From Gemmatimonadota bacterium (GTDB lineage Bacteria; Gemmatimonadota; Gemmatimonadetes; Gemmatimonadales; Gemmatimonadaceae): 64,000 nt of DNA. The DNA lies in assembly GCA_016719105.1 (NCBI GenBank), contig JADKAQ010000008.1, positions 310,001-374,000 of the forward strand, written 5' to 3'. The position numbers and the translations under genes are program-made. Shown in pieces: positions 1 through 8,493 of this stretch; the first letter of the stretch is position 1, and the number at the start of each line of letters is the position of its first letter. The notes under the pieces are model-generated. The model saw only the letters and a program-made list of their open reading frames with translations. It was not told the origin of the DNA and did not search any database.

Positions 1-152
1 ACGGCGGGAGCTTTGCGCCGGCGCACTACGAAGCCAAGCTGGCCACGGCACGCTTCTACTTCGACCGGGTGATGCCGCAGACGTTGTCGCTCCATGCGGC
101 GATCACTGCGGGGGCAGAGTCGGTGCTGGCGATGCCGTTGGAGTCGTTCTAG
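1..152 (+). CDS. Acyl-CoA dehydrogenase, C-terminal end (partial)
   Basis: The frame is open from the window edge and ends in TAG at 150-152, giving about 49 residues. The tail contains KLATARFYFDRVMPQT followed by an Ala-rich helix ending in LAMPLESF. This matches the C-terminal helical domain of the FadE/DmdC-like acyl-CoA dehydrogenases, FAD enzymes of fatty-acid beta-oxidation. The active-site domain lies outside the window, so the substrate cannot be judged. The identification rests on a short segment. Confidence 0.7.
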   Translation, partial: GGSFAPAHYEAKLATARFYFDRVMPQTLSLHAAITAGAESVLAMPLESF

Positions 153-607
153 CGAGCGACGGCATGGGCGTCACGTCGTGCGGTGGCGCCTTGCGTACGC
201 GTGGGCGGTTGGTGCTCAGCCTTCGACGCGAAACCAGCGCGGCTCGCCCCATCCCGACGTCACGCGTTCGTAGCGGACGTGGCCGCGCGCGTCGCGAAAG
301 CGGTGCACGAAGTTCCCGTCGATTCTCACGGGACGTTCAGCCGTGAGCGTCGCGAGTTCGTCGGCCGAGGGCGCTGGGCACGGGATGAGGTGCGAGGGCA
401 TGCCGCAAGGTAGCGCAGCTCGCCTACGCCGCGCGGGTCTCGTGTAAACCGAGCAGCGCTTGGACGCGCGTCCTATGCATGATGCGCAGGCACCCGTGCC
501 ATTCGTGGGCCCTTGGGCATACCACGGCTTGCGGCCCACGCGTCCCGCGGAGTAGCGTCTCCCTCGCGTCACTCCCCCTCATCGCGCCGCAGGGCGCAGG
601 CGTCTCC
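153..607. other. Gene-poor stretch
   Basis: This stretch separates the acyl-CoA dehydrogenase end from the membrane-anchored protein starting at 608. Apart from the possible small minus-strand gene at 216-401 I see nothing convincing in it: no clear terminator, tRNA or repeat. Confidence 0.4.
216..401 (-). CDS. Possible small hypothetical protein (61 aa)
   Basis: The minus-strand frame runs from an ATG at 401 to a stop at 216. The peptide starts MPSHLIPCPAPSADELATL and continues with a compact, protein-like segment (VRIDGNFVHRFRDARGHVRY). The in-frame sequence upstream of this ATG is Arg-rich and looks non-coding, which is why the internal start was chosen. No ribosome binding site is visible. 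I do not recognise the family. Confidence 0.35.
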   Translation of the reverse strand: MPSHLIPCPAPSADELATLTAERPVRIDGNFVHRFRDARGHVRYERVTSGWGEPRWFRVEG

Positions 608-1027
608 ATGCGTAGTTTCGTCGTCGCGATCGTCGTGCTCGGGCTCTTTTCGTACTGGCGTTGGCGCACCAAGTGGCGTCACGCGAGCGCCGAGGCGCTC
701 CCCGCCACGTCAGGGGGCGGCGGCACGCGTGTGCTGGTCGACGACGCAGGGATCGCGATCGACGCCGGTGGTCCGCCGCTGCGCCTGGCGTGGGACAACG
801 TGGGGCGCGTGCATATCGAAAGCGTCGAGGGTGGGCTCAACGCCGATGCGGTGACCTGGGTACTCACGCCGGCCACGGGCGGCGCGCCGGTGCGCGTGGC
901 GCAGACGGCGACCGGGGCCGACGCGATGATCGCGCGGCTGCAGCAGCTCCCGGGCTTTCGTTACGAGCCGATGATCCAGAGCATGATCACCACCGACGCA
1001 ACGGAGTTCCTGGTGTGGGAGCGGTAG
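608..1027 (+). CDS. Membrane-anchored hypothetical protein (139 aa)
   Basis: The protein begins with one hydrophobic segment (MRSFVVAIVVLGLFSYW, residues 1-17) followed by basic residues, so it is probably a single-pass inner-membrane protein with a cytoplasmic C-terminal domain. The soluble part (about residues 45-139) is rich in beta-type sequence such as RVLVDDAGIAIDAGG and LAWDNVGRVHIESVEGG, which resembles small PH-like membrane-associated domains. That resemblance is only an impression. No catalytic motif is visible. A CGTTAGGC motif follows the stop, near 1041. Confidence 0.6.
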   Translation: MRSFVVAIVVLGLFSYWRWRTKWRHASAEALPATSGGGGTRVLVDDAGIAIDAGGPPLRLAWDNVGRVHIESVEGGLNADAVTWVLTPATGGAPVRVAQTATGADAMIARLQQLPGFRYEPMIQSMITTDATEFLVWER

Positions 1028-1067
1028 GGGACGAACGCGGCGTTAGGCGCGCGCGAGACTGACCCGG

Positions 1068-1199
1068 CTACTTCCCCTTCTTGAACGCCGTGGCGGCGGG
1101 CGGGGTCGCCTTGGCGAGGGCCGCCGCCTTCTCGTTCTGCTTGTGCGTCGATTCCTGCTGCTTCTGCCGCTGCTTGGCCTTGGGTGACTTGTCGCCCAT
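1068..1199 (-). CDS. Small basic protein of the MGDKSPK type (43 aa)
   Basis: The start at 1199 gives the conserved opening MGDKSPKAKQRQKQQ, seen in very small uncharacterised Lys/Gln-rich proteins of many bacteria. The rest is Ala/Lys/Gln-rich and ends AFKKGK. It is predicted to be disordered or helical, with no domain. AGGTGG lies about 8 bases before the ATG, supporting this start over a longer frame. Function is unknown; its charge suggests nucleic-acid or ribosome binding, which is inference only. Confidence 0.65.
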   Translation of the reverse strand: MGDKSPKAKQRQKQQESTHKQNEKAAALAKATPPAATAFKKGK

Positions 1200-1333
1200 G
1201 GGACACCACCTGTGTGCGCGAACGCGAAGGCGAGGGGAGATGCCCTGAGTGCATCCCTCGCCTGAACTGCAAGCTACTCGCGGGACCGATCGGCGGTCGA
1301 CGATCACAGCGCCGACCTGAGCGCGACGCTAAC

Positions 1334-1747
1334 ATGCGAGGAGCCGGTGTAACGTCGTCTCCTCGCTCCTGGGCGGTCCGTGTGCGCTTTCCCGCTGAAC
1401 TCGATTCGCCGACCCTCGCCGCCATGGTCCTTCGCGTCGCCCAGCATTCCGCGTGGGATCCACGTCCCATGGAGCTCCATCGGCGGGACACCGAGCGCTG
1501 GGCCGAGCAGAACCGCTATGCCGCGGTGTTGGCCGCCTCGGGAATCCTGCGCGCGGTGGGGCAGGTCGACGTGCTGTCGTTGACGCTCTCACTCTCATCG
1601 GCGAAGCTGCTCAACCCCGCCAACACGAGAGGACGCGCCTTGCGTGCTCGGCTGGTCAACGCCGTGCGCCAGCACGTGCCGGCGACGTGCGATGCCGTGC
1701 TCGAGCGTCTCGCGCTCGCCGTCACGCCGCCGCTCGCGCTCGAGTGA
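1334..1747 (+). CDS. Hypothetical protein (137 aa)
   Basis: This frame starts MRGAGVTSSPRSWAVRVRF and is mostly helical, with a Leu-rich centre (VDVLSLTLSLSSAKLLN). It has no motif that I recognise and no signal peptide. The upstream spacing shows no strong ribosome binding site. An alternative upstream start at 1184 would overlap the divergent MGDKSPK gene and is unlikely. It could be a spurious frame, since GC-rich DNA leaves many open. Confidence 0.4.
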   Translation: MRGAGVTSSPRSWAVRVRFPAELDSPTLAAMVLRVAQHSAWDPRPMELHRRDTERWAEQNRYAAVLAASGILRAVGQVDVLSLTLSLSSAKLLNPANTRGRALRARLVNAVRQHVPATCDAVLERLALAVTPPLALE

Positions 1748-1915
1748 GCGCGGGCGTGCTGCGCGGTGCCTAACGGCCGGTAGCAACGCACGCGGGAAGC
1801 GTGGCGATGTGCCCCGCTTCCCGCGAAGGACGAGTTGGTGTGCGGATGATGACCGCGATCGCACCGAGGGTCGGCGGCGTTGTGCCGGTGCCGCCGACCA
1901 CTCGTGTGACGAACG

Positions 1916-3139
1916 CTAGTCCCGGTACGGATCCCACTCGTTGGCCCCCGCCATCACCACGATGAGCGGACGCAGCGAGTGCAACACCTCCACCGTCCCG
2001 CGCTGCGCGGCGAGCACCTGCGGCAGGCGTCGATAGGCCTGCGGCGCCTCGTCCAGCCCGCCTCCGCGCAGGACGACGCCACGCTCGTCGAGCCAGCTGT
2101 GCATCATCTCGCGGCTGATCGCCCCTTCGCGGATCACGTACCCCGTCTTGCGGTGCACCTTGCCCGCCGCAGCCGACCGCGACATCACGCGCCCCGCGCC
2201 GTGCACGGTGGAGAAGAGCGACGCCGCGCGCAGGTCGACGTCCGCGTGCGACGGCGCCTGGAGCGCCCCCCGCACGATGACGGCGTTGTCGCCCATCGAG
2301 CCACCCACGAAGCCCTGCTGCCCGGGGAAGGCAGGGGTCGCCCCCTTTCGCACGACCACCAGCTCCTCGCCGCTGTGCACCTCCTTCCATGCGAAGTTGT
2401 GATGGTTGTGCACCCGCTCCACCTCCTGTGCGCCGAGCAGCGAAACGACCTTGCGCGCCACCCATTCGCGCCCGGCATAGGCATACGTGCCGGCGAGCGA
2501 CATGAGCGACCAGTAGGCATCGCCTAACGGGGTCGACAGGTCGAGCAGCACCTCCACCTCGGGCGCCTTTTCTCCCCACGGCAGGTTCTGCCCCAAGGCC
2601 AGGAAGTTGGACGCCACGGTGTGGCCGAAGCCGCGCGAGCCGAAGTGCACGCCGACCCACAGCGTCCCCGACTCGTCGGCCAGGAGGTCGACGTAGTGGT
2701 TCCCCGACCCCACGGTTCCGAGCTGCGAGCGCGCCTTGGTGCGCAGCGTGTCGCGATGCGCTACCGGGATGGCGCGCCACGCGGGATCCTCGAAGAGCGG
2801 ATGGTCGACGGGGGCGTCGTCGGCGCGGTTCTTCCGCCCCACCCCGAACGAGAGCACGTCGGCGATCTCGTCGGCGATGTTGCCCACGATGCGCGTGCGC
2901 TCCTCTCCCTCGCCGAGGATGGACTCGTCGAGGTCGGTGCGGATGGCGGCGTTGCCGCAGGCGATGTCGAAGCCGACGCCAACGACCGACACCTGGTTGC
3001 GATAGGCGGCGACACCGCCGATGGGCATCACATAGCCCGGATGGCCATCGGCCATCAGCGCCGCACGCTCGGCGCGCGACGCCACGTCCTGCAGCTGACG
3101 GATCGTCAGTTCGTCGTGTTCGCCAAAGATCATGGTCAT
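1916..3139 (-). CDS. rtcB: RNA-splicing ligase RtcB (short form, 407 aa)
   Basis: RtcB is a GTP- and Mn-dependent ligase that joins RNA 2',3'-cyclic phosphate ends to 5'-OH ends in RNA repair or tRNA splicing. Family signatures are in order: GVGFDIACGN (metal-binding Asp/Cys, near residue 58), GTVGSGNHYVDL, VGVHFGSRGFGH, HNHHNFAWKE (near 243), GSMGDNAVIVRG and TVHGAGRVMSR (guanylated His, near 313). The length matches the shorter RtcB branch of about 400 residues. The start at 3139 has AGGAA 7 bases upstream; a second ATG follows at 3133. A small gene (3186-3518) lies 46 bases upstream and is probably co-transcribed. No RtcA or archease gene is present here. Confidence 0.93.
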   Translation of the reverse strand: MTMIFGEHDELTIRQLQDVASRAERAALMADGHPGYVMPIGGVAAYRNQVSVVGVGFDIACGNAAIRTDLDESILGEGEERTRIVGNIADEIADVLSFGVGRKNRADDAPVDHPLFEDPAWRAIPVAHRDTLRTKARSQLGTVGSGNHYVDLLADESGTLWVGVHFGSRGFGHTVASNFLALGQNLPWGEKAPEVEVLLDLSTPLGDAYWSLMSLAGTYAYAGREWVARKVVSLLGAQEVERVHNHHNFAWKEVHSGEELVVVRKGATPAFPGQQGFVGGSMGDNAVIVRGALQAPSHADVDLRAASLFSTVHGAGRVMSRSAAAGKVHRKTGYVIREGAISREMMHSWLDERGVVLRGGGLDEAPQAYRRLPQVLAAQRGTVEVLHSLRPLIVVMAGANEWDPYRD

Positions 3140-3185
3140 GGTGCGTTCCTGATTGGCGGCGAGGAGCAGGACCCGCCACGGGGTC

Positions 3186-3518
3186 CTACTCGTCGCCGGA
3201 ATTGTTGAGTTGTTCGTCGTTCGCCCGGTCCTCGCGGAAGAGCGCGAGGGCGAGCGCCGACTCGGACAGGCGGCTGACCGGGCCGGAGTCGAAGATCTCG
3301 AGGATCGCCCGCGTGCGCAGGCGCACGAGCGACCCGTGCAGATCGACAAACTCCACCCAGCGTGGTGCCCACCACTGGTCGAGACGCGCCGTGAGGCGCG
3401 CCCCTTCGGCCCGGGTGAGCATGAAGCGGCAATTGTCGGTGCGGACCACCACGAACTCCATCGCGCCGGAGCGCGGGGCGTTGCGGCTGGTGGTGATGCT
3501 GCGGTTGTTGTTGGCCAT
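3186..3518 (-). CDS. Hypothetical protein in the rtcB operon (110 aa)
   Basis: It starts MANNNRSITTSRN and ends in an acidic tail (REDRANDEQLNNSGDE). The middle reads MEFVVVRTDNCRFMLTRAEG and WVEFVDLHGSLVRLRTRAI, an alternating pattern suggesting a small beta fold. No signal peptide or membrane segment is present. It is encoded just upstream of rtcB in the same direction with a 46-base gap, so a shared transcript and a role linked to RNA repair are plausible but inferred. I do not recognise the family. Confidence 0.6.
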   Translation of the reverse strand: MANNNRSITTSRNAPRSGAMEFVVVRTDNCRFMLTRAEGARLTARLDQWWAPRWVEFVDLHGSLVRLRTRAILEIFDSGPVSRLSESALALALFREDRANDEQLNNSGDE

Positions 3519-3574
3519 GTGCGGTCCACGCCGCGGCCCTGGTGGAGGGTCGCGCCGCGCTCGTCGTGAAGATG

Positions 3575-3608
3575 AAAAAACCCCATCCGGCGGCCGCGCG
3601 GATGGGGT
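3575..3608 (-). terminator. Intrinsic terminator or attenuator ahead of the rtcB operon
   Basis: A perfect 10-bp stem (ACCCCATCCG, 3580-3589, with CGGATGGGGT, 3599-3608) encloses a 9-base loop. Read on the minus strand it is followed by six T residues (3575-3580), a classic rho-independent terminator. It sits about 56 bases before the start of the 3518 gene and 280 bases past the M28 peptidase stop. It may end peptidase transcription or act as a leader attenuator for the rtcB operon. The rest of the 3519-3885 gap holds one more hairpin and no gene. Confidence 0.7.
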
Positions 3609-3795
3609 GCGATTCATCGTCTCGACGGTGCCGTCATCTGGCTCGTCGGACTCCGCGCTCCACACCACGCCTCGCCGTGCATGCACTCCGTTGCACGCCG
3701 CAACTTGCCCGGGATTGTCCGAGCGATTTCACGTGCGGTGCGCAGAGACTCTGGAGCGTTGGCATGTGCGGACTCCTGGAACACGAGGTGACGAG

Positions 3796-3818
3796 GGGAG
3801 AGACTTCCGCTCTCTCCC
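3796..3818 (-). terminator. Hairpin after the M28 peptidase gene
   Basis: GGGAGAGA (3796-3803) pairs with TCTCTCCC (3811-3818) around a 7-base loop, 68 bases downstream of the peptidase stop on the minus strand. There is no U tract. Confidence 0.4.
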
Positions 3819-3885
3819 GCGCGTCACAATCTCGGTTGCACGTCGTTTGGTGGCAAGGGCGAGTTGCAGGCAGGGGACGTTCGTC

Positions 3886-5478
3886 CTACTGCGCCACCCG
3901 TGGCGCCGGCATCGCCTTGCGCGGCAGCTTCTCGTCGCGCATCGACGCGTTGTAGGCAAACCAGGCGACCACGGTGGCCATCTGCATCATGTCGCCGCGC
4001 TGCACGCGATCCACCACGTCCATGTTGGAGTGATGCGTGCGCGAGTTGTACTCGAGGCGCTCCTGGATGAACTGGAACCCCGGGATCCCCGCGGCATCGA
4101 AGGGGAGGTGGTCGGTGCTCGACACGTTGCGCGGCCCGAGCGTGGTCACGCCGAGGTCGGCCAGCGGGGTGATCCACTGCTGAAAGACGGGCTGCACGCC
4201 GAAGTTCTGCTGGAACCAGATCCCGCGAATCTTCCCGGTGCCGTTGTCGATGTTGAAGTAGGCCGAGTGCTTCGCATGCTCGGGCTTGAGCGTCGCGCCA
4301 TCGGCGATGTGCTGCTTGACGTATTCGCGCGATCCCAGCAGCCCCTGCTCTTCGGCGCCCCAGAGCCCGATGCGAATCGTGCGGCGCGGCTGCACGCCTA
4401 ACGTCTTGAGGATGCGCAGCGCCTCCATCATGGCCGCCGAGCCGGTGGCGTTGTCGGTGGCGCCGGTCCCGGCGTGCCACGAGTCGAAGTGCCCGCCGAT
4501 CAGGACGATCTCGTCCTTGAGCTTGGGGTCGGTGCCGGGGATCTCGGCGATGATGTTGAAGCCGTTGGGCGTCGCCCCCTCGTCGTGGAACTTCACGCGC
4601 AGGTCGAGTTCGACCTTGACCGGGACTCCCCGCTGGAGGATGCGGATCATCCGGTTGTAGTGCTCGACGGCCAGCGTGACCTGCGGTGGCATGACGGCGC
4701 TGGCGTCGCGGCTCCCGGCGCTCCCCACGAAGATCGTCCCGCCGTCGACACGCTGCGTCTGCCACGACATGTCGCTCCCGCCGGCCGACATGTCCGAGTC
4801 GGCGCCACGATCGAGGACCGCGATGACCCCTTCGTCGACGTAGAACTTGTTGAGCTGCGCCGCCGAGACCGCCGGTTGCGTGAAGCGCGGCGTCCCGCCA
4901 GCTGCAGGGATCGGCGTCGTCTCCGCCTCCTTGACCTCCTTGTCTCCCATCTTGAGGACGATGTCGCCCTCCAGCATGCGCACCACACGCTCCGTCTGCG
5001 GGAGGACGATCTTCCCCTTGAGCTTTCCGCGGTACTTCTCGAAGTCGGCCGGCGCATTGATCATGACCTGCATCACCTCGCCGCTGACCACGCCGCCAGT
5101 GCCTGGCGACCACGCCTTGGGGTAGCCGATGAGCGGCTGGATGGTCGGCTCGATCATGTGGGCGCTGAAGCGCTCCAGCGACCAACCGCGCCCGAAGCTC
5201 CACGGCTCGTAGTGGACGTTGGACATCCCCCACTTCTTGAGCGTCTCGATGGTCCAGTCGCCGGCCGCCTTGAAGCCCGGGCTCCCCGTTAGGCGCGGCC
5301 CCTTCACGTCGGCCAGCCACGAGACAATGTCCATTACCTGCGAGCGCTGCATCCCCTCGTCGCGGATGCGCCCGAGCATCTGGTAGTCGAGGCGCTCGGG
5401 CTGCTGCGCGGCCAGCGGAGACACGGCAGCCAGGAGGAAGGCAGCGAGGGGAAAGGTGCGACGTGCGATGGGGCGCAT
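3886..5478 (-). CDS. Secreted M28 family zinc peptidase (530 aa)
   Basis: The start at 5478 gives a signal peptide (RRTFPLAAFLLAAVSPLAAQQ). The order is prodomain-like region, a PA-type insert, and an M28 catalytic domain. Visible zinc-site motifs are GGHFDSWHAGTGATDN (His and Asp, near residues 327-339), GLWGAEEQGLLGS (catalytic and ligand Glu, near 372) and EYNSRTHHSNMDVVD (His near the C-terminus). This pattern resembles carboxypeptidase Q-like M28 enzymes, which release amino acids from peptides outside the cytoplasm. Substrate is not predictable. It is divergent from the FAD dehydrogenase at 5561, with an 82-base shared promoter region. Confidence 0.88.
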   Translation of the reverse strand: MRPIARRTFPLAAFLLAAVSPLAAQQPERLDYQMLGRIRDEGMQRSQVMDIVSWLADVKGPRLTGSPGFKAAGDWTIETLKKWGMSNVHYEPWSFGRGWSLERFSAHMIEPTIQPLIGYPKAWSPGTGGVVSGEVMQVMINAPADFEKYRGKLKGKIVLPQTERVVRMLEGDIVLKMGDKEVKEAETTPIPAAGGTPRFTQPAVSAAQLNKFYVDEGVIAVLDRGADSDMSAGGSDMSWQTQRVDGGTIFVGSAGSRDASAVMPPQVTLAVEHYNRMIRILQRGVPVKVELDLRVKFHDEGATPNGFNIIAEIPGTDPKLKDEIVLIGGHFDSWHAGTGATDNATGSAAMMEALRILKTLGVQPRRTIRIGLWGAEEQGLLGSREYVKQHIADGATLKPEHAKHSAYFNIDNGTGKIRGIWFQQNFGVQPVFQQWITPLADLGVTTLGPRNVSSTDHLPFDAAGIPGFQFIQERLEYNSRTHHSNMDVVDRVQRGDMMQMATVVAWFAYNASMRDEKLPRKAMPAPRVAQ

Positions 5479-5560
5479 GCGGGGCTCCGGCAACCGGATG
5501 GAGGGACGTCGTCGTGCAGGGCGCGGCAGAACGCCCGGCGAGGGCGTAGAATTCTCGCCC

Positions 5561-7216
5561 ATGACGACATACGATGCCGACGCGATCGTCGTTGGGGGAG
5601 GGCTGGCCGGGCTCACGGCCACCGCGGAGCTGGCCGAGGCCGGAAAGCGGGTCATTCTGCTCGATCAGGAACCCGAGGCGTCGCTCGGTGGGCAGGCCTT
5701 CTGGTCGTTCGGGGGGCTCTTCTTCGTCAACTCACCGGAACAGCGGCGGCTCGGGATCCGCGACTCGCGCGACCTCGCCCTCCAGGACTGGCTTGGCTCC
5801 GCGGGGTTCGACCGCCCGGAGGACGCCTGGCCCCGCCGGTGGGCCGAGGCGTACGTCGACTTCGCCGCGGGGGAAAAGCGGGCGTGGCTGCGAGCGATGG
5901 GGCACCGGATCTTCCCCGTGGTCGGGTGGGCGGAACGTGGCGGGAACCTGGCGACCGAGCATGGCAACTCGGTTCCGCGCTTCCATATCACGTGGGGGAC
6001 GGGCCCGGGGTTGCTCGAGCCCTTCGAGCGCCGGGTGCGCGCGGCGGTGGCCGCAGGCAAGGTGACGCTCTGCTTCCGCCACCGGGTCACGGCGCTCAAC
6101 CGCAGCGGCGGCGTGATCAACGGCGTGCACGGCGAGCGACTCGAACCCAGCGGTGTCGCGCGCGGCGAAGCCTCGTCGCGCCTTCCGGTTGGCGACTTCT
6201 CCTTCTATGCGCCGGCGGTGATCGTGACGTCGGGGGGGATCGGGGGGAACCACGCACTCGTCAGGCAGTCGTGGCCCACCCGGCTCGGCGACCCGCCGGA
6301 ACGGATGGTGTCGGGAGTGCCCGCGCACGTGGATGGGTTGATGCTCGGCGTGGCCGAGGCGGCGGGAGCGCGCCTCATCAACCGCGACCGCATGTGGCAC
6401 TACGTGGAAGGGGTGACCAACTGGAACCCCATCTGGCCCATGCACGGGATCCGCATCCTCCCCGGTCCGTCGTCGGTCTGGCTCGACGCCTGCGGGCGAC
6501 GGCTCCCGGTCCCGCTCTTTCCGGGCTTCGACACGATGGCGACGCTCACCTACCTCCGGCGCATCGGCTACGACTGGTCGTGGTTCGTGCTGACCAAGAA
6601 GGTGATCGAGCGCGAGTTCGCGCTGTCGGGGTCAGAGCAGAACCCCGACCTCACGAATCGCGACTGGCGCCAGGTGCTGGGGCGCGCGCGCGGCGGGGTG
6701 CCGGCGCCGGTGCAGGCGTTCATGGACAAGGGGGAGGACTTCATCGTCGAACGGACCGTGGGGGCGCTGGCGCGGCGGATGAACGAGGTCGCCTGCGAGT
6801 CGTTGATCGATGCCGGCGAGCTGCAACGGGTGCTGGAGGCGCGCGACCGTGAGGTGGCGCATCGGTTCTCGAAGGACGCGCAGGTAGCCGCCATCCGCTC
6901 GGCGCGTGAATACATCGGCGACCGGTTGATCCGCACCGCCAAGCCGCACCGCTTCCTCGATCCCGCGGCCGGGCCGTTGATCGCGGTGCGCCTGAGCGTG
7001 CTGACGCGCAAGACGTTAGGCGGGCTGGAGACCGACCTGTCGGGGCGGGTGCTGGTGGAGAGCGGCGAGCCGTTAGGCGGCCTGTACGCGGCCGGCGAAG
7101 CCGCGGGGTTCGGCGGCGGCGGGATGCACGGGTACCGCTCGCTGGAAGGGACGTTCCTGGGGGGGTGCCTGTTTTCGGGACGGGTGGCGGGGCGGGCGGT
7201 GGCGAAGGCGGTTTAG
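5561..7216 (+). CDS. FAD-binding dehydrogenase, KstD/fumarate reductase type (551 aa)
   Basis: The N-terminus (ADAIVVGGGLAGLTATAEL, residues 5-23) is a Rossmann dinucleotide fold, followed by GGQAFWSFGGLFFV and, near the end, GLYAAGEAAGFGGGGMHGYR, the FAD-contacting C-terminal motif of this family. Full length matches the proteins annotated as FAD-binding dehydrogenase, relatives of 3-ketosteroid-delta1-dehydrogenase and fumarate reductase flavoproteins. The physiological substrate is unknown. No signal peptide is present. Its stop overlaps the stop of the convergent sulfotransferase by 4 bases. Confidence 0.85.
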   Translation: MTTYDADAIVVGGGLAGLTATAELAEAGKRVILLDQEPEASLGGQAFWSFGGLFFVNSPEQRRLGIRDSRDLALQDWLGSAGFDRPEDAWPRRWAEAYVDFAAGEKRAWLRAMGHRIFPVVGWAERGGNLATEHGNSVPRFHITWGTGPGLLEPFERRVRAAVAAGKVTLCFRHRVTALNRSGGVINGVHGERLEPSGVARGEASSRLPVGDFSFYAPAVIVTSGGIGGNHALVRQSWPTRLGDPPERMVSGVPAHVDGLMLGVAEAAGARLINRDRMWHYVEGVTNWNPIWPMHGIRILPGPSSVWLDACGRRLPVPLFPGFDTMATLTYLRRIGYDWSWFVLTKKVIEREFALSGSEQNPDLTNRDWRQVLGRARGGVPAPVQAFMDKGEDFIVERTVGALARRMNEVACESLIDAGELQRVLEARDREVAHRFSKDAQVAAIRSAREYIGDRLIRTAKPHRFLDPAAGPLIAVRLSVLTRKTLGGLETDLSGRVLVESGEPLGGLYAAGEAAGFGGGGMHGYRSLEGTFLGGCLFSGRVAGRAVAKAV

Positions 7217-8325
7217 CCGACGGTCTTCGCAACGTCCGGGTACTTCTCCGCCAGCGGAAAGTCACTCCCCTGCATGTCGCGCACGACCCACTGCGCCACC
7301 CGCGTCCGGATCTCGGCCGGGACGTTCTTGTAGCGATCGGCCGACCCGGAGACGAACAGCTCGGCGTTCGTCTGCAGGATGTGCGGCGGATGCATCTCGA
7401 AGTTGTCCTGGTGCTCCTGCATGTAGGCGAAGCCGCACTTGTGCACCACGGCCTTGAGTTCATCTGCATTGAGCGGGGGGACGCCGAGGAAGGCGGCGAC
7501 CTGCTGCACGACCGCGCCGAGGTCCTTCTTCATGTCCTCGAAATACACGAACAGGACGTGGTCGGGTGACTGCTTCGCGCGCGTCCACCATCCCTTCACG
7601 TGGTCGGTCCAGGTGCCCCACCACATGTGCGCGGGCGAGGTGAACCAGGCCTCGAAGGCCGGGAGGTCGGGGGACATGCCGCCCACGTTGGTGTCGACGA
7701 AGTCGATGCAGCTGGCGAAGCACGACACCGGGTGTCGCGCCACGTAGATGTACTTCGCCTTGGCATCAAAGGGGCAGAGCGACGCAGGAAGATGCGTCTT
7801 GATGATGCGCGTCGGGCGTTCGGTGCCGATGAGCGGTGCCTGATCGATGGGGACGCTCTTCCGTCCCTCGATCCACGGCGAGATGGCATACATCGCGCCG
7901 CCAGTCTCGACGAGGTCGCCCTTGCCGCGCTTGAGCACCTCGTAGACGACGTTCTGCATCCACGTGGTCCCGCACTTCATCTGCGTGACCACGAAGACGT
8001 CCTCGGCTCTCGGCTGGTAGGCCGCCGCCTTGGCGAACGAGTCCGCGCTGCAGCTCCCGCCGGGGCCTGCGACCCCCTGGTGGGTGATGTGCGACTTGGC
8101 GAAGTCGAGCTTGGTGAACTTCGCGTTGAACTGGATCAGCGGGCGCAGGCGACGCGCGTGCGCGCGGAGCGTGTCCTTGAAGGCGTTGCGCCCGGCGAGC
8201 GGGAGCCCGTAGTAGGCCAGCCCGACCGTCTGTTCGTCCTCCCACTTGAGGACCGTGGCCAGGTACATCGTATAGCCGATGTAGCCGACGACGACGGCGC
8301 CGAGGAGCCAGAACAGGAGGGACAT
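7213..8325 (-). CDS. Membrane-anchored PAPS-dependent sulfotransferase (370 aa)
   Basis: Residues 2-24 form one membrane segment. The sulfotransferase domain follows: the 5'-phosphosulfate loop VTQMKCGTTWMQNV (about 114-126), KTHLP (176-180) and the 3'-phosphate motif RHPVSCFASC (197-206), then VYFEDMKKDLG. These are the expected PAPS-binding elements of the Sulfotransfer_1 family, which transfers sulfate to hydroxyls of small molecules, lipids or glycans. An N-terminal anchor is unusual and suggests a membrane-bound substrate; this is inference. A CTCCCGT array lies 8 bases before the ATG in place of a Shine-Dalgarno sequence. Confidence 0.85.
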   Translation of the reverse strand: MSLLFWLLGAVVVGYIGYTMYLATVLKWEDEQTVGLAYYGLPLAGRNAFKDTLRAHARRLRPLIQFNAKFTKLDFAKSHITHQGVAGPGGSCSADSFAKAAAYQPRAEDVFVVTQMKCGTTWMQNVVYEVLKRGKGDLVETGGAMYAISPWIEGRKSVPIDQAPLIGTERPTRIIKTHLPASLCPFDAKAKYIYVARHPVSCFASCIDFVDTNVGGMSPDLPAFEAWFTSPAHMWWGTWTDHVKGWWTRAKQSPDHVLFVYFEDMKKDLGAVVQQVAAFLGVPPLNADELKAVVHKCGFAYMQEHQDNFEMHPPHILQTNAELFVSGSADRYKNVPAEIRTRVAQWVVRDMQGSDFPLAEKYPDVAKTVG

Positions 8326-8333
8326 GGAAGCGG

Positions 8334-8361
8334 ACGGGAGACGGGAGACGGGAGACGGGAG
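8334..8361 (-). repeat. CTCCCGT x4 leader array (sulfotransferase)
   Basis: Four exact tandem copies of ACGGGAG on the plus strand read as CTCCCGT in the sense of the downstream gene. The array ends 8 bases before the sulfotransferase ATG. Confidence 0.9.
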
Positions 8362-8432
8362 TTGAGCCGTCGGTGGGGTGCAGGACTGCGCGCCTTCTGA
8401 GCCAGAAACGTACCAACCAGCTTTTGGGTAAC

Positions 8433-8459
8433 GGAGCGGAGCTCGCCCCGGACCGCTCC
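8433..8459. terminator. Possible hairpin after the DinB-like gene
   Basis: GGAGCGG (8433-8439) pairs with CCGCTCC (8453-8459). It lies 35 bases past the stop of the minus-strand DinB-like gene. There is no U tract, so the terminator function is tentative. Confidence 0.35.
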
Positions 8460-8493
8460 TGCGGCCGCCTCCCCATCGCTCCGGTGTCTCGCC

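Noticed and set aside
1770..3179. Long second frame through rtcB
   Set aside because: Low-complexity Arg/Gly/Ala translation with no motif; rtcB in the other frame has all family signatures.
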